64,000 nucleotides of DNA from Pseudidiomarina mangrovi (GCF_003999375.1 NZ_RJLC01000015.1:61706-125705), one strand, 5' to 3'. Shown: positions 27,115 to 37,064, numbered from the stretch's first letter. A program made the numbers and translations. The notes: generated from the letters alone by a model not told the origin.

Positions 27115-27172
27115 GATATAACCAGCCTTATATAGCGATAGTGAGATACGTTTCAGCAAGGATAACAGCGTG

Positions 27173-27769
27173 ATGCAAGCACAGCAATGGCGGCAGCAGC
27201 TCAAGCAGCAACGCCAAGCACTCAGCAGCGATGAGCGTAACCACGCTGGGCTGCAGGTAGCCAAGCGGCTACAGGCCTTGGCGGAATTTCAGCAGGCACA
27301 GCTGATTGCCAGCTACGCCAGCTTTGGCGGCGAGCTGCCGACCTGTGCTATTCATCAGCAACTGGGCGCAGCGCAACGGCTGGCGTTACCGGTGTTGCAC
27401 CCGGTGGTGGCTAAGCATCTGCTATTTCTAGAAATCACCGATGCTACGGTTTGGCAGCAAAACCGCTACGGCATTAATGAGCCGGAATTGCGCTGTGACC
27501 GCGTGGTGCCACTGACGCAACTGCAGATCATGCTGGTGCCGTTAGTGGGCTTTGGCCCGAATGGTCAGCGCTTGGGCATGGGTGGCGGCTATTACGACCG
27601 CACGCTCTCCGGCAACCTGTCGGCATGGCAACGCGGTGAGTTGCCGCGGCTGCTGACCATTGGTTTAGGCTACGATTTTCAGTACTGCGAGGGGCTGGTG
27701 CAACAGCCCTGGGATGTGCCCTTGCAACTGGTGGTAACGCCCAGCAAGGTGTGGGATTTTAGCCGCTAA
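27173..27769 (+). CDS. fau: 5-formyltetrahydrofolate cyclo-ligase
   Basis: About 199 residues (also called ygfA), starting at ATG 27173 or at the GTG three bases earlier, which is better spaced from an AAGGA site. It converts 5-formyl-THF to 5,10-methenyl-THF with ATP. Family motifs present include the basic RQALSSDERN opening, ASYASFGGELPT, and VPLVGFGPNGQRLGMGGGYY with its substrate and phosphate loop. It is 44 nt before rpiA and in the same direction. In enterobacteria it follows 6S RNA and its link there has been tied to drug persistence; here that operon is interrupted. Confidence 0.93.
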   Translation: MQAQQWRQQLKQQRQALSSDERNHAGLQVAKRLQALAEFQQAQLIASYASFGGELPTCAIHQQLGAAQRLALPVLHPVVAKHLLFLEITDATVWQQNRYGINEPELRCDRVVPLTQLQIMLVPLVGFGPNGQRLGMGGGYYDRTLSGNLSAWQRGELPRLLTIGLGYDFQYCEGLVQQPWDVPLQLVVTPSKVWDFSR

Positions 27770-27813
27770 ACTGGTACACTGACCAGCCATAGCCCACCCA
27801 CTAGGAAACCGGC

Positions 27814-28488
27814 ATGGCCACCCCACAATCGCACGCAGATCAACTCAAAGCTCAGGCTGCTCAAGCCGCCCTCAAATTCGTTCAAGAAGGCCAAATTGTT
27901 GGCGTTGGCACGGGCTCCACGGTGAACTTTTTTATTGAAGCGCTGGCGAGCATGAAGCATGACATTGCTGGTGCGGTCTCCAGCTCAGAAGCCTCCACTG
28001 CGCGGCTAAAAGCCCACGGTATTGAAGTACACGAGCTGAACAACGTCAGTGATTTGCCGGTGTACATTGATGGTGCCGATGAAATTGATGCGCACCTGCG
28101 CATGGTCAAAGGCGGCGGCGGCGCGCTTACCCGCGAGAAAATCATTGCCGCGGTGGCGCAAAAGTTTGTCTGTATTGCCGATAGTTCCAAGCAAGTGGGC
28201 CGCTTGGGTGGCTTTCCGGTGCCGGTTGAAGTGATCCCCATGGCGCGCTCTTATGTGGCACGGCAAATTGTTCAGCTTGGCGGCGACCCGGTGTGGCGCC
28301 AGGGCTTTGTCACCGACAATGGCAACCTTATTCTGGATATTCACAATTTCGATATCCTCGACCCGGTGCAATTAGAGCAACAACTGAATAATATTGTCGG
28401 TGTTGTGACCAATGGTTTGTTCGCCCAGCGTGGCGCCAATATCGCCCTCATTGCCAGCCCAGATGGCATCATTCAGTTAGGTAAATAA
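27814..28488 (+). CDS. rpiA: ribose-5-phosphate isomerase A
   Basis: A 224-residue RpiA that interconverts ribose-5-phosphate and ribulose-5-phosphate. Signature segments are [19 protein letters not shown] (phosphate loop), [22 protein letters not shown] with the catalytic acid region, and [14 protein letters not shown] with the catalytic Glu and Lys. Normal length. It is 15 nt before serA in the same direction, as in many gammaproteobacteria, so the two are probably co-transcribed. Confidence 0.96.
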   Translation: MATPQSHADQLKAQAAQAALKFVQEGQIVGVGTGSTVNFFIEALASMKHDIAGAVSSSEASTARLKAHGIEVHELNNVSDLPVYIDGADEIDAHLRMVKGGGGALTREKIIAAVAQKFVCIADSSKQVGRLGGFPVPVEVIPMARSYVARQIVQLGGDPVWRQGFVTDNGNLILDIHNFDILDPVQLEQQLNNIVGVVTNGLFAQRGANIALIASPDGIIQLGK

Positions 28489-28503
28489 TTTAGGTGAGTA
28501 AAC

Positions 28504-29745
28504 ATGAATAAGGTGTCATTAGCCAAAGATCGTATCCAAATTCTGTTGCTTGAAGGCGTGCACGAAAGCGCCGTTGAAGTGTTTCAACAGCAAGGCTATG
28601 ACAACATTGAGTACGTCAAAACCTCGCTTAGCGAAGACGAACTCTGTGAACGCATCAAAGATGTGCATTTTCTCGGTATTCGCTCACGCACCCAACTGAC
28701 TGCTAAGGTGTTTGCTGCGGCGAATAAGCTTAATGCGGTTGGCTGTTTTTGCATTGGCACCAACCAGGTTGATTTAGCCGCCGCGCGTGAACATGGCGTG
28801 GTGGTGTTTAACGCGCCGTTTTCCAATACCCGCAGTGTGGCGGAGCTGGTGCTAGCAGAAATCATCATGCTACTGCGTAAAGTGCCGCAAAAGAACGCCG
28901 CCGCGCACCGTGGTGGCTGGGACAAAGCCGCTACTGGTTGTTTTGAAGCGCGAGGCAAAGTGCTCGGCATTGTTGGTTACGGCCACATTGGTAGCCAGCT
29001 CAGCGTCTTGGCCGAGCAACTGGGTATGCGCGTGCGCTACTACGATATTGAAACTAAGTTAAGCCTGGGTAATGCCAGCCAAGTACGTAGCCTCAATGAA
29101 CTGTTGAAGCAGGCCGATGTGGTGACCTTGCATGTGCCGGAAACGCCGCAAACTCAGTGGATGATTGGCGCAGCGCAACTGCAGCAGATGAAAGCCGGCA
29201 GTATTCTCATTAACGCCTCGCGCGGCAGTGTGGTGGTGATTGAGGCGCTAGCTGAGGCGCTGCGTAACGGCCATTTAGGCGGCGCGGCCATTGACGTATT
29301 CCCGCATGAACCGGCCGGTAACGACGAGCTGTTTGAGTCCGCCCTGCGCGGTATCGATAACTGTATTTTGACCCCGCACATTGGCGGCTCTACCCAAGAA
29401 GCGCAGGAAAATATCGGCATTGAAGTAGCCAGCAAGCTGGTGCATTACTCCGATAACGGCTCCACTCTATCGGCGGTGAATTTTCCGGAAGTATCCCTAC
29501 CGGCCCATCAAGGTTCACGACGCTTATTGCACATTCATGAGAATCGCCCAGGCATGCTCACGCGCATTAACCAAGTGCTGGCCGATGCTGATATCAACGT
29601 GTCGGGTCAGTATCTGCAGACCGATACCAAGGTGGGCTATGTGGTGATTGATATTGAGGCGCCGGAGCGTACCCATCACGCCGACCAATTGCTGCTGGCG
29701 TTGCGAGATATCCCCGGCACTATTCGGGCGCGTATTCTTTACTAA
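28504..29745 (+). CDS. serA: D-3-phosphoglycerate dehydrogenase
   Basis: A 413-residue enzyme for the first step of serine synthesis, oxidising 3-phosphoglycerate with NAD. The NAD-binding motif is VLGIVGYGHIGSQL, the catalytic Arg lies in INASRGSVVV, and the catalytic His in ILTPHIGGSTQEAQ. A C-terminal ACT domain (HENRPGMLTRINQVLADADI) binds serine for feedback inhibition. The length matches the Escherichia coli type. It ends next to the terminator it shares with convergent phoU. Confidence 0.96.
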   Translation: MNKVSLAKDRIQILLLEGVHESAVEVFQQQGYDNIEYVKTSLSEDELCERIKDVHFLGIRSRTQLTAKVFAAANKLNAVGCFCIGTNQVDLAAAREHGVVVFNAPFSNTRSVAELVLAEIIMLLRKVPQKNAAAHRGGWDKAATGCFEARGKVLGIVGYGHIGSQLSVLAEQLGMRVRYYDIETKLSLGNASQVRSLNELLKQADVVTLHVPETPQTQWMIGAAQLQQMKAGSILINASRGSVVVIEALAEALRNGHLGGAAIDVFPHEPAGNDELFESALRGIDNCILTPHIGGSTQEAQENIGIEVASKLVHYSDNGSTLSAVNFPEVSLPAHQGSRRLLHIHENRPGMLTRINQVLADADINVSGQYLQTDTKVGYVVIDIEAPERTHHADQLLLALRDIPGTIRARILY

Positions 29746-29757
29746 ATGGCAAAAAAA

Positions 29758-29776
29758 TGGGCGCTGTTAGCGCCCA
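29758..29776 (-). terminator. phoU terminator overlapping its stop codon
   Basis: An 8-bp perfect stem (TGGGCGCT / AGCGCCCA, loop 3 nt) includes the last codons of phoU, and on the minus strand is followed by ATTTTTTTGCC. It can also stop serA transcription because an A-run lies on the other side. Confidence 0.85.
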
Positions 29777-30483
29777 CCTTTCACGGTTTGTTCCATCGAT
29801 TCCGCCGATACGTGGCGGACATCTTTGCCTTTGACAAAGAAGATGATGTATTCGGCGATGTTCTGGCAACGGTCGCCAATACGCTCCAGTGAGCGCGCTG
29901 ACCACAGTACGTTCATGACTTTTGGAATACCGCGTGGATCTTCCATCATGTAGGTCATCAACTGACGGGTTAATGCTTCGTATTGACGGTCGGCTTGGGC
30001 ATCCATCTGGTGCACTTCAAAGGCTGAATCGAGATCCATACGGGCGAAGGCATCGAGTACGCCATGCAGCATGGTCAGTACCAGCTGACCAAGATTCTCC
30101 AAGTTCAACAAAAACTCTTGTTGGTCTTTATTGAAGCTCTCGAGTGCCACTTTGGCGATACGCTCAGCTTCATCACCAATACGCTCCAAATCGGAGATGG
30201 TTTTGAAAATGGCGATGATCAGGCGCAAGTCGCTGGCGGCTGGCTGGCGCTTAGCGATGATCTGCACACAGGCTTCATCAATTTGCACTTCGAGCGCGTT
30301 GATTTTGGTATCACGACGCAAGATCTGTTCGGCCAATTCATGGTCCGATTTTTCAATGGCGTAGAGTGAATCGCGCAATTGCTGCTCGACCAACCCACCC
30401 ATAGTAAGTACCTGGTTACGGACCGCTTCTAATTCGTCATTGAACTTGCCGGAAATATGCCGGCTCATGGTTGGCTTATCCAC
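29767..30483 (-). CDS. phoU: phosphate signalling protein PhoU
   Basis: A 238-residue PhoU with two three-helix repeats and the metal-binding signatures (DLRLIIAIFKTISDLERIGDEAE and ARSLERIGDRCQNIAEYIIFFVKG). It links PstSCAB to the PhoR kinase and represses the Pho response when phosphate is plentiful. It ends the pstC-pstA-pstB-phoU operon, 12 nt after pstB. The N-terminal MDKPTMSRHISGKFNDELEAVRN is typical. The terminator overlaps its stop. Confidence 0.96.
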   Translation of the reverse strand: MDKPTMSRHISGKFNDELEAVRNQVLTMGGLVEQQLRDSLYAIEKSDHELAEQILRRDTKINALEVQIDEACVQIIAKRQPAASDLRLIIAIFKTISDLERIGDEAERIAKVALESFNKDQQEFLLNLENLGQLVLTMLHGVLDAFARMDLDSAFEVHQMDAQADRQYEALTRQLMTYMMEDPRGIPKVMNVLWSARSLERIGDRCQNIAEYIIFFVKGKDVRHVSAESMEQTVKGGR

Positions 30484-30495
30484 GTTTGGCTCCTA

Positions 30496-31320
30496 TTAAC
30501 CGTAACGGCCGGTAATGTAATCTTCAGTTTGCTTCTTGTCTGGGGTAGTGAACAAGCTATTGGTATCCGCATACTCAATCAACTTACCCATGTACATGAA
30601 GGCAGTTTGGTCAGAAACCCGCGCTGCTTGCTGCATGTTGTGGGTAACAATCACCACGGTGTACTTGCTTTTCAGCTCAGTAATCAGCTCTTCAATGGTC
30701 AAGGTTGAGATTGGGTCAAGGGCTGAGGTTGGCTCATCCAATAACAACACTTCTGGCTCAATGGCGATAGCACGGGCAATCACCAAACGCTGTTGCTGAC
30801 CACCTGAGAGGCCAAAGGCACTGGCGTTTAAGCGGTCTTTGACTTCGTCCCACAGCGCCGCACCTTTGAGTGAACGCTCTACCACTTCATCTAGCGTACG
30901 CCGGTCGTTGACGCCCTGCAAGCGCATGCCATACACCACGTTCTCATAAATAGACTTAGGGAACGGGTTCGGGCGCTGGAATACCATGCCCACTTGACGG
31001 CGCAGTGACGCGGCGTCCACATCTTTGTCGTAAATATTTTTGTCATGCAGCAAGATCTGGCCGCTGACTTTACAAATCTCAACCAAGTCATTCATGCGGT
31101 TGATACAACGCAACAGCGTTGATTTACCGCAGCCTGATGGGCCGATAAAGGCGGTCACGCGATTCTTCGGGATCTTCATTGAGATATCGTAAAGGGCCTG
31201 AGCGCTGCCGTAATGCAGGTTCAAATCGCGGATCTCTAACGCGGTTTGCTCAGCGCTTAAGTTGGCTAGATCCAATGCTTCTGCTTGTAAATTGCTCGGA
31301 GTTACCGAAATCATAGTCAT
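30496..31320 (-). CDS. pstB: phosphate ABC transporter ATPase PstB
   Basis: A 274-residue ATPase that powers phosphate import. Walker A is [10 protein letters not shown], the Q-loop lies in [12 protein letters not shown], the signature is LSGGQQQR and Walker B is [13 protein letters not shown]. An N-terminal extension of about 25 residues before the [12 protein letters not shown] start is normal for this type. It follows pstA by 24 nt and precedes phoU by 12 nt. Confidence 0.97.
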   Translation of the reverse strand: MTMISVTPSNLQAEALDLANLSAEQTALEIRDLNLHYGSAQALYDISMKIPKNRVTAFIGPSGCGKSTLLRCINRMNDLVEICKVSGQILLHDKNIYDKDVDAASLRRQVGMVFQRPNPFPKSIYENVVYGMRLQGVNDRRTLDEVVERSLKGAALWDEVKDRLNASAFGLSGGQQQRLVIARAIAIEPEVLLLDEPTSALDPISTLTIEELITELKSKYTVVIVTHNMQQAARVSDQTAFMYMGKLIEYADTNSLFTTPDKKQTEDYITGRYG

Positions 31321-31344
31321 GACCTTTTCATGTCAACGAAGTAA

Positions 31345-32997
31345 TTAGTGCTCAAGCGAGCGGTATTTTTCGCGCAAGTGGTTGCGCACGCCAATGGCGG
31401 TTAGGTTCAACCCAACAATCACCGTCACCAATAAGAATGAGGTGGCGTACACTAACGGCCGCGCGGCTTCTACGTTCGGGCTCTGGAAGCCGACATCATA
31501 AATGTGGAAGCCTAAGTGCATAAATTTGCGATCTAAATGGAAGTACGGGAAGTTACCATCCACCGGCAACATCGGCGCCGACTTCACCACGCCCACCAGC
31601 ATCAGCGGTGCTACTTCACCGGCTGCACGGGCTACCGCCAAAATCAATCCGGTCATAATAGCCGGTGATGCCATGGGCAGAATGATGCGCCATAGCGTTT
31701 CGGCTTTGGTGGCGCCCAAGGCCAAGCTACCTTCACGTAAGGTACTTGGAATACGCGACAAGCCTTCTTCGGTGGAAACAATCACCACTGGCAGGGTCAA
31801 AATCGCCAAGGTAATAGCTGACCACATCACCCCCGGGGTACCAAAGGTTGGGCTTGGCAAACCTTCTGGATAGAAGATTTGGTCAAGCGTGCCACCCACC
31901 ATATACACAAAGAAGCCTAAGCCGAATACCCCGTACACAATAGACGGCACACCCGCTAAGTTGATTACAGCAATACGGATGATACGGGTAATGGCGTTTT
32001 TACCGGCGTATTCATGCAGGTAAATAGCGGCGATCACACCAAATGGGGTGACAATAACCGACATCAGTAAGACCATGAACACGGTACCAAAAATGGCTGG
32101 GAACACCCCGCCTTCGGTATTGGCTTCACGCGGATTCTCGGTCACAAACTTACCGATTTGCTTGAAGAAGTGCCCGACTTTGCTGAATACGCCCATGTCA
32201 TTGGGGAAGGTAATATCCAACACCCGATACATCGGTAGCGTCACTTCAACACCGCGCATGTCGCGCACTACCAGCGAGTCGCGGCTAGCTTCTTCACGAT
32301 AGGCAAAGAGCTGTTGCTCGAGCACCTGGTAGTCATCACGCAATTGCTGCTCGCCGGCTTCAATACGCGCTATTTCGCTGTCGGTCAGTTCGCCTTTGAG
32401 CTCTAAGGCACGGCGCTCAAGCCGATAGCGGTTGAGTTGGAAGTTAATGGCACCGATGTCGCTTTGTTGCAGATCAGCGGCTTTTTCGTTGAGTTCTACC
32501 GCGCGCTCAATGCGCTGCTGAATATCGGCACGCAAATCGGTGCTTGCTACCCGCTCACCATTTTCTAATAGGTGCAACGGATAGCCGTAGAAGTTGCCAT
32601 CTTTGCTGCGCTCAACCACGGCTAAAGTATCCGGCGTTTCGTCGCGAACGATTTGCGGCTCCATCACCCACATGAAATCCAGCGGCACGAACTCACGGTT
32701 ACCGACTTTCAGCAACACTCGCGTTAGCGTTTCTTCGTCGTAGCCATCCAGCACTACGCCCGACTCACGCAGCCGCTGCATAGGTATTTCTTCGCTGTCG
32801 TAGATTTCACCAATAATGACTTGGCTGCTGCCGTCGTTAGCACGCACTTCGAATTCGTGAATCGCCGCTGGCCAGAAGAATGACAGCCCGCGCCAGGCAA
32901 TCATGGCCATCACGCCAAGTACCGCGATCAAGCTGATGCTCACCGAGCCCGCTGTCAGCCAAATCCAAGGTGCACCTGATTTAAACCAATTTCTCAT
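31345..32997 (-). CDS. pstA: phosphate ABC transporter permease PstA, extended form
   Basis: About 550 residues from ATG 32997 (AGAGG 6 nt before), roughly double the Escherichia coli PstA. After a first membrane helix there is a large periplasmic region of about 230 residues with a Gln/Glu/Arg-rich helical stretch, then the core permease (AAIYLHEYAGKN, SIVYGVFGLGFF, EEGLSRIPSTLREGSLALGATKAETLW, the EAA loop). Similar long forms occur with long PstC in marine gammaproteobacteria. It forms the channel together with PstC. Confidence 0.92.
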   Translation of the reverse strand: MRNWFKSGAPWIWLTAGSVSISLIAVLGVMAMIAWRGLSFFWPAAIHEFEVRANDGSSQVIIGEIYDSEEIPMQRLRESGVVLDGYDEETLTRVLLKVGNREFVPLDFMWVMEPQIVRDETPDTLAVVERSKDGNFYGYPLHLLENGERVASTDLRADIQQRIERAVELNEKAADLQQSDIGAINFQLNRYRLERRALELKGELTDSEIARIEAGEQQLRDDYQVLEQQLFAYREEASRDSLVVRDMRGVEVTLPMYRVLDITFPNDMGVFSKVGHFFKQIGKFVTENPREANTEGGVFPAIFGTVFMVLLMSVIVTPFGVIAAIYLHEYAGKNAITRIIRIAVINLAGVPSIVYGVFGLGFFVYMVGGTLDQIFYPEGLPSPTFGTPGVMWSAITLAILTLPVVIVSTEEGLSRIPSTLREGSLALGATKAETLWRIILPMASPAIMTGLILAVARAAGEVAPLMLVGVVKSAPMLPVDGNFPYFHLDRKFMHLGFHIYDVGFQSPNVEAARPLVYATSFLLVTVIVGLNLTAIGVRNHLREKYRSLEH

Positions 32998-33011
32998 GGA
33001 CATCCTCTCGC

Positions 33012-35258
33012 TTACATCGAGCTATATTTTTCACGTAACCGTTGACGGACAAGCTCCGCCAGCGTGTTAAACATGAAGGTGAAAACGAATAACACAAAAG
33101 CTGCTAGGAACAAGATGCGATAGTGCGAGCTGCCTACTTCAGACTCAGGCATTTCAACGGCAATGTTGGCCGACAAGGTACGCATACCTTCAAAGATGTT
33201 CCAGTCCATGATGGGCGTGTTACCGGTCGCCATCAATACGATCATGGTTTCACCGACAGCGCGGCCTAGGCCCATCATCACCGCCGAGAAAATACCCGGG
33301 CTGGCGGTCAATAGCACCACTTTAGTCAGCGTCTGCCAGGTGGTCGCACCTAGGGCTAACGAGCCATTCGACAGATGCTTCGGTACACTGAATACCGCAT
33401 CTTCGGCAATCGAGAAAATGGTTGGGATCACCGCAAAGCCCATGGCGATACCGACAATCAGCGAGTTACGTTGATCAAAGGTGATGCCCAACTCGTTGGT
33501 GATGTATTCGCGCACGTTGCCACCAAACCATGCGTTTTCTACCCATGGCGATAGCTCAAACGCGAACCAGCCGACCAGAATCACCAGCGGAATCAAAATA
33601 AGCGCTGCGCGGCCATCGGTAAATTGGTTGCGCAGGTTGGTTGGCAAGCGGCTCGCTAATAGGGCGAACAGCACAATGGCGAGCGGCACCAGAATAATCA
33701 CCGCAACAATTCCGGGCAGATAACTCTCGACGATTGGTGCTAACCACAGGCCGGCAAGGAAACCCAAGATAACCGTCGGCAGCGCTTCCATAATTTCAAC
33801 CGTCGGCTTGACCACTTTACGCACCCCAGGTGACATAAAGTAGGCGGTGTACACCGCCGCAGCCAAACCAATAGGAACCGCAAATAACATAGCGTAAGCC
33901 GCGGCCTTGATGGTGCCGAATGAAATCGGTACTAAGCTGAATTTTGGCTCAAAGTCGTCTGAACCTGAGGTAGACTGCCAAGTGTATTGCGGATCAGGGT
34001 AGCCTTCGTACCACACTTCTTGCCACAAGCCGCTCCAGCTTACTTCTGGGTGTTCGTTCTCTAGCTTAAAGCTGTGGTAGCCGCTGTCGTTGCGTACCAA
34101 CATAGTGTTGGCGCGGGGGTCAATGACGAGCTGCTCAGCACTGACCTGCTCGGGTTTATCGAGGTATAAATCGGCTTGTGAGGTAGTGTGGAAAACGCCC
34201 ACCGTGCCATCAGCCGATACCGTATAAAAGGTGCGGCGGAAGTATTCGGCAATGATTTCGTCAACTGCTGCTGAACCGGCTTTGAAATCACGGATGAACT
34301 GATAACGGCGACCATCATCACCGGCTACTTCAAACCATTGGGTGATGCTACCGCTGCTATGCCCAAGCATCAGCGAGTTAGCGCCGGCTAGCAGTTTCAT
34401 CACGGTGATATCGCCAAACTTGCGTTTGTCGGTGCTGAGCACTTGGCGTTCAGTGACCTTGCCACTCGTGCTGACATCTAACACGGTAACGCGGTTGCCG
34501 TGGCGGACAAATACTTGGCGTAAATTTGGCGTCACCAACACGTTATCAATAGGCGAGGTCATTGGCAGTTCGGTGAAGCGCGATTTCATTTCTACCGCAC
34601 CACTTAAGAAGTTGCGCGATGCCTGAAGTAGGTTCACCAGCAGCAGATTATCGGCGGTAACACCGACCAACAACGCTGAATCACCCGAGTATTCATAGGC
34701 TAATTGATTGACTGTGCGACCTTGTGGGTCGAGTACTAATGGTTGTTCCAGATCTTCAAGTACTGAACGTGGGTTAGTGAAGCGCTGGCCATTGATAAAT
34801 TGACTGCGAAATTTCGGTGCTACGACCTGCACTAAACCGCCCTCTAAGGCGTAGGCATAGCGTTTGTTCTGTGGTTGCGTGGCAGCAAAAGCCGTTGGCG
34901 CTGTGGCGGTCAGTTGCTCTTGCAACAGCACATCGCCCGGCTGCCAATTGGTACCCGTGGCTGGCTGCAAGGCAAAGAAGGTAATTTCACCGCCCGCTGT
35001 GAGCTGAAAGCCAATTTCCGACTGTTCTTCCATGCCCATGGCCACCACTTCAGTGCTTGCAGGCACTTGAAACTGGTGCTTACCCTCAACGGATACGCCG
35101 CGGAATATCGGCTCTACCACATAGAGTAAATAGAAGAAAATCAGCAGTAGCGCGATAAGCACCATGCCGCCACCCAGGGTTACCCCTACGCGTGCGGCGC
35201 GGTCTTTAAACAGACGCATATTGCTGGCTCCCAAACTAGAACGAGTTGGTGCGCTCAT
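33012..35258 (-). CDS. pstC: phosphate ABC transporter permease PstC, extended form
   Basis: About 748 residues from ATG 35258. One N-terminal membrane helix is followed by a periplasmic region of about 400 residues with beta-propeller-like repeats (LVVLDV, SGSITQWFEV, DGTVGVFHTT). The standard permease core comes last (GLAAAVYTAYF, EALPTVILGFLAGLWLAP, EDAVFSVPKHLSNGSLALGATTWQTL, the EAA loop). The usual PstC is about 320 residues, so the extra domain is the notable part. It opens the operon and has a Pho-box promoter directly upstream. Confidence 0.92.
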   Translation of the reverse strand: MSAPTRSSLGASNMRLFKDRAARVGVTLGGGMVLIALLLIFFYLLYVVEPIFRGVSVEGKHQFQVPASTEVVAMGMEEQSEIGFQLTAGGEITFFALQPATGTNWQPGDVLLQEQLTATAPTAFAATQPQNKRYAYALEGGLVQVVAPKFRSQFINGQRFTNPRSVLEDLEQPLVLDPQGRTVNQLAYEYSGDSALLVGVTADNLLLVNLLQASRNFLSGAVEMKSRFTELPMTSPIDNVLVTPNLRQVFVRHGNRVTVLDVSTSGKVTERQVLSTDKRKFGDITVMKLLAGANSLMLGHSSGSITQWFEVAGDDGRRYQFIRDFKAGSAAVDEIIAEYFRRTFYTVSADGTVGVFHTTSQADLYLDKPEQVSAEQLVIDPRANTMLVRNDSGYHSFKLENEHPEVSWSGLWQEVWYEGYPDPQYTWQSTSGSDDFEPKFSLVPISFGTIKAAAYAMLFAVPIGLAAAVYTAYFMSPGVRKVVKPTVEIMEALPTVILGFLAGLWLAPIVESYLPGIVAVIILVPLAIVLFALLASRLPTNLRNQFTDGRAALILIPLVILVGWFAFELSPWVENAWFGGNVREYITNELGITFDQRNSLIVGIAMGFAVIPTIFSIAEDAVFSVPKHLSNGSLALGATTWQTLTKVVLLTASPGIFSAVMMGLGRAVGETMIVLMATGNTPIMDWNIFEGMRTLSANIAVEMPESEVGSSHYRILFLAAFVLFVFTFMFNTLAELVRQRLREKYSSM

Positions 35259-35305
35259 CAATGCCTCGAGTCAATGTCAGACAGACGGTTAATGTCGATG
35301 CGACA

Positions 35306-35339
35306 AGTATAGTCGGGAATTATGACAGTAATGTTACAG
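35306..35339 (-). promoter_or_regulatory. PhoB-dependent promoter of pstC
   Basis: On the minus strand a Pho box (CTGTAACATTACTGTCAT, 35322-35339) has two heptamers separated by 4 bp. It is followed after exactly 10 nt by a -10 hexamer TATACT (35306-35311). PhoB-activated promoters have this layout, with the box replacing the -35 element. It lies about 50 nt before the pstC start. Confidence 0.8.
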
Positions 35340-35353
35340 TTCTGTCATATTTG

Positions 35354-36337
35354 TCACGCCACGGCGATTTGTTGCTGTGTTTGCCATGAAATTTCCGGCG
35401 CTTGAACCGCGCTGATATGCTGCTGTTGCAGCATCCACATGACCAACCGCGATTGCCCAATACCTCCACCTATTGTGGCTGGCAATTGGCCACTGAGCAA
35501 GCGTTGGTGCCATGGCTGGGTTAATATACTCTGGCATTGCTGCAGTGCGCATTGGCGCCGCAACGCCTGCGCATCAACGCGAATCCCCATCGACGATAGC
35601 TCCAGCGCATCAGCGAGGCCTGGGTGCCATACCAGTAGGTCACCGTTTAAGCCAGCGCCCGCTAGTTCAGTGCTGGTGCTCCAGTCATCATAATCAGGGG
35701 CACGGCCATCATGGCGCGAGCCATCACTGAGCAAGCCACCAATACCAATCACAAACACTACTTTATGCTGTTCAGTGATGGCCTGTTCGCGTTGCTTGGC
35801 GGTTAGCTGAGGGTAGCGCTGACGTAAGCTTTCACTGTCAATGAAGTACACCTGAGCCGGTAGGCTTGGCAGCAAATCTGCTGGATCACCAAGTGCGCTC
35901 AGGGTATCTAATAGCGCCCGATAAATTTGCTGTACCCGCTGTTGTAGGGTGGCGATGGTGCGCTGTTCAGCGTCAATGACCTGCTCCCAATCCCATTGCT
36001 CAACCAACACCGAGTGGCGTTCGCTTAAGCGCTCTTCATCGGGCCGCAAGGCGCGCATTTGCGCCACTATGCCTTGGCCAACTTGGGCTTGGTAGTCGGC
36101 CAACAGGGCGCGTTTCCATTTCGCCAACGAGTGCACTACTTCGTGACGCTCGCCATTGCTACGAATGGCAAACTGCACCGCTTGTTCGCTGCCCGATAAG
36201 GTATCTTGCATGCCGCTACCTATAGCTAGGCTAAGCGGTGCTTGCACTTCAATCAATTGCAACCGCTGACACAAGGCGTGAGTGAATAGTTGCTTGGCAT
36301 GAGCAACCTGTTGTTGGGTGATAAAGAATGATTGCAT
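35354..36337 (-). CDS. asnA: aspartate-ammonia ligase
   Basis: A 327-residue ammonia-dependent asparagine synthetase from ATG 36337 (GGAG site); the longer frame upstream is spurious. Features are the SFFITQQQVAHAKQLFTHAL opening, the VSLAIGSGMQDTLSG-like segment (LSLAIGSGMQDTLSG) and the C-terminal GGGIGQSRLVMWMLQQQHI class-II synthetase motif. It uses ATP, aspartate and ammonia. It is divergent from asnC, the usual activator arrangement. Confidence 0.96.
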   Translation of the reverse strand: MQSFFITQQQVAHAKQLFTHALCQRLQLIEVQAPLSLAIGSGMQDTLSGSEQAVQFAIRSNGERHEVVHSLAKWKRALLADYQAQVGQGIVAQMRALRPDEERLSERHSVLVEQWDWEQVIDAEQRTIATLQQRVQQIYRALLDTLSALGDPADLLPSLPAQVYFIDSESLRQRYPQLTAKQREQAITEQHKVVFVIGIGGLLSDGSRHDGRAPDYDDWSTSTELAGAGLNGDLLVWHPGLADALELSSMGIRVDAQALRRQCALQQCQSILTQPWHQRLLSGQLPATIGGGIGQSRLVMWMLQQQHISAVQAPEISWQTQQQIAVA

Positions 36338-36515
36338 GGCGTACTCCAAGAGCTTGATTAGTTTGAAATGGTTTAGGTAGCCATCATTCAATGAATGCAA
36401 CGCCAATATCAATAGCGTCAATCAATTTTAGCTTTTAGTGATTTTATATTTACAATAAACGCCGATTTGATTAAATTTTATCTAAATATTAATAGGTTTT
36501 TCGGAGATTGCTTCA

Positions 36516-36962
36516 ATGATCGATAATTTAGACCGACAGATTCTTCAGCATTTGCAGCAAAATGCCCGGCAATCTTATGCCGAAATTGCCAAACAACATC
36601 AGGTGAGCCCAGCTACTATTCACGTGCGGGTGGAGAAAATGCGCCAAGCCGGCATCATCATCGGTGCCAAGTTGACCGTTGATCCGCGCAAGCTGGGCTA
36701 CGATGTTTGTTGCTTTATTGGCATTACCCTCGCCCGCGCTGGCGATTACCCGCGTGCTCTGGCGCAGCTCAAAGCCCTACCGGAAGTGCTCGAAGCGCAC
36801 TACACCACCGGCCAATACAGCATCTTTATCAAAGTGATGGTGCGCTCCATTGATGACCTGCAACGTCTGCTGATTGAACGCATCCAGCCTATTGACGAAA
36901 TCCAAGCCACTGAAACCTTGATCTCACTGCAACAACCCATCCTGCGCGATGTCGCACCTTGA
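36516..36962 (+). CDS. asnC: AsnC family transcriptional regulator
   Basis: A 148-residue Lrp/AsnC protein. The N-terminal helix-turn-helix (LDRQILQHLQQNARQSYAEIAKQHQVSPATIHVRVEKM) binds DNA and the RAM domain senses an amino acid, asparagine in characterised AsnC. It is divergent from asnA across 178 nt and would activate it. Its TGA sits only 15 nt before the left end of the composite transposon, so its downstream region was rebuilt by that insertion. Confidence 0.94.
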   Translation: MIDNLDRQILQHLQQNARQSYAEIAKQHQVSPATIHVRVEKMRQAGIIIGAKLTVDPRKLGYDVCCFIGITLARAGDYPRALAQLKALPEVLEAHYTTGQYSIFIKVMVRSIDDLQRLLIERIQPIDEIQATETLISLQQPILRDVAP

Positions 36963-36969
36963 TGAACAG

Positions 36970-36977
36970 ACATTAAA
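36970..36977 (+). repeat. left target-site duplication of composite transposon
   Basis: ACATTAAA directly before the left inverted repeat. The identical octamer follows the right inverted repeat at 46588-46595. An 8-bp duplication is what ISL3-family transposition produces. Confidence 0.85.
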
Positions 36978-37064
36978 GGGTAAGCGGATTAAATGGTTGA
37001 TCTTACCTTTGCATGAGAGTGAGACAGACCGGCATCTCATCGGATTATCTGGTTGATGCTTCAC

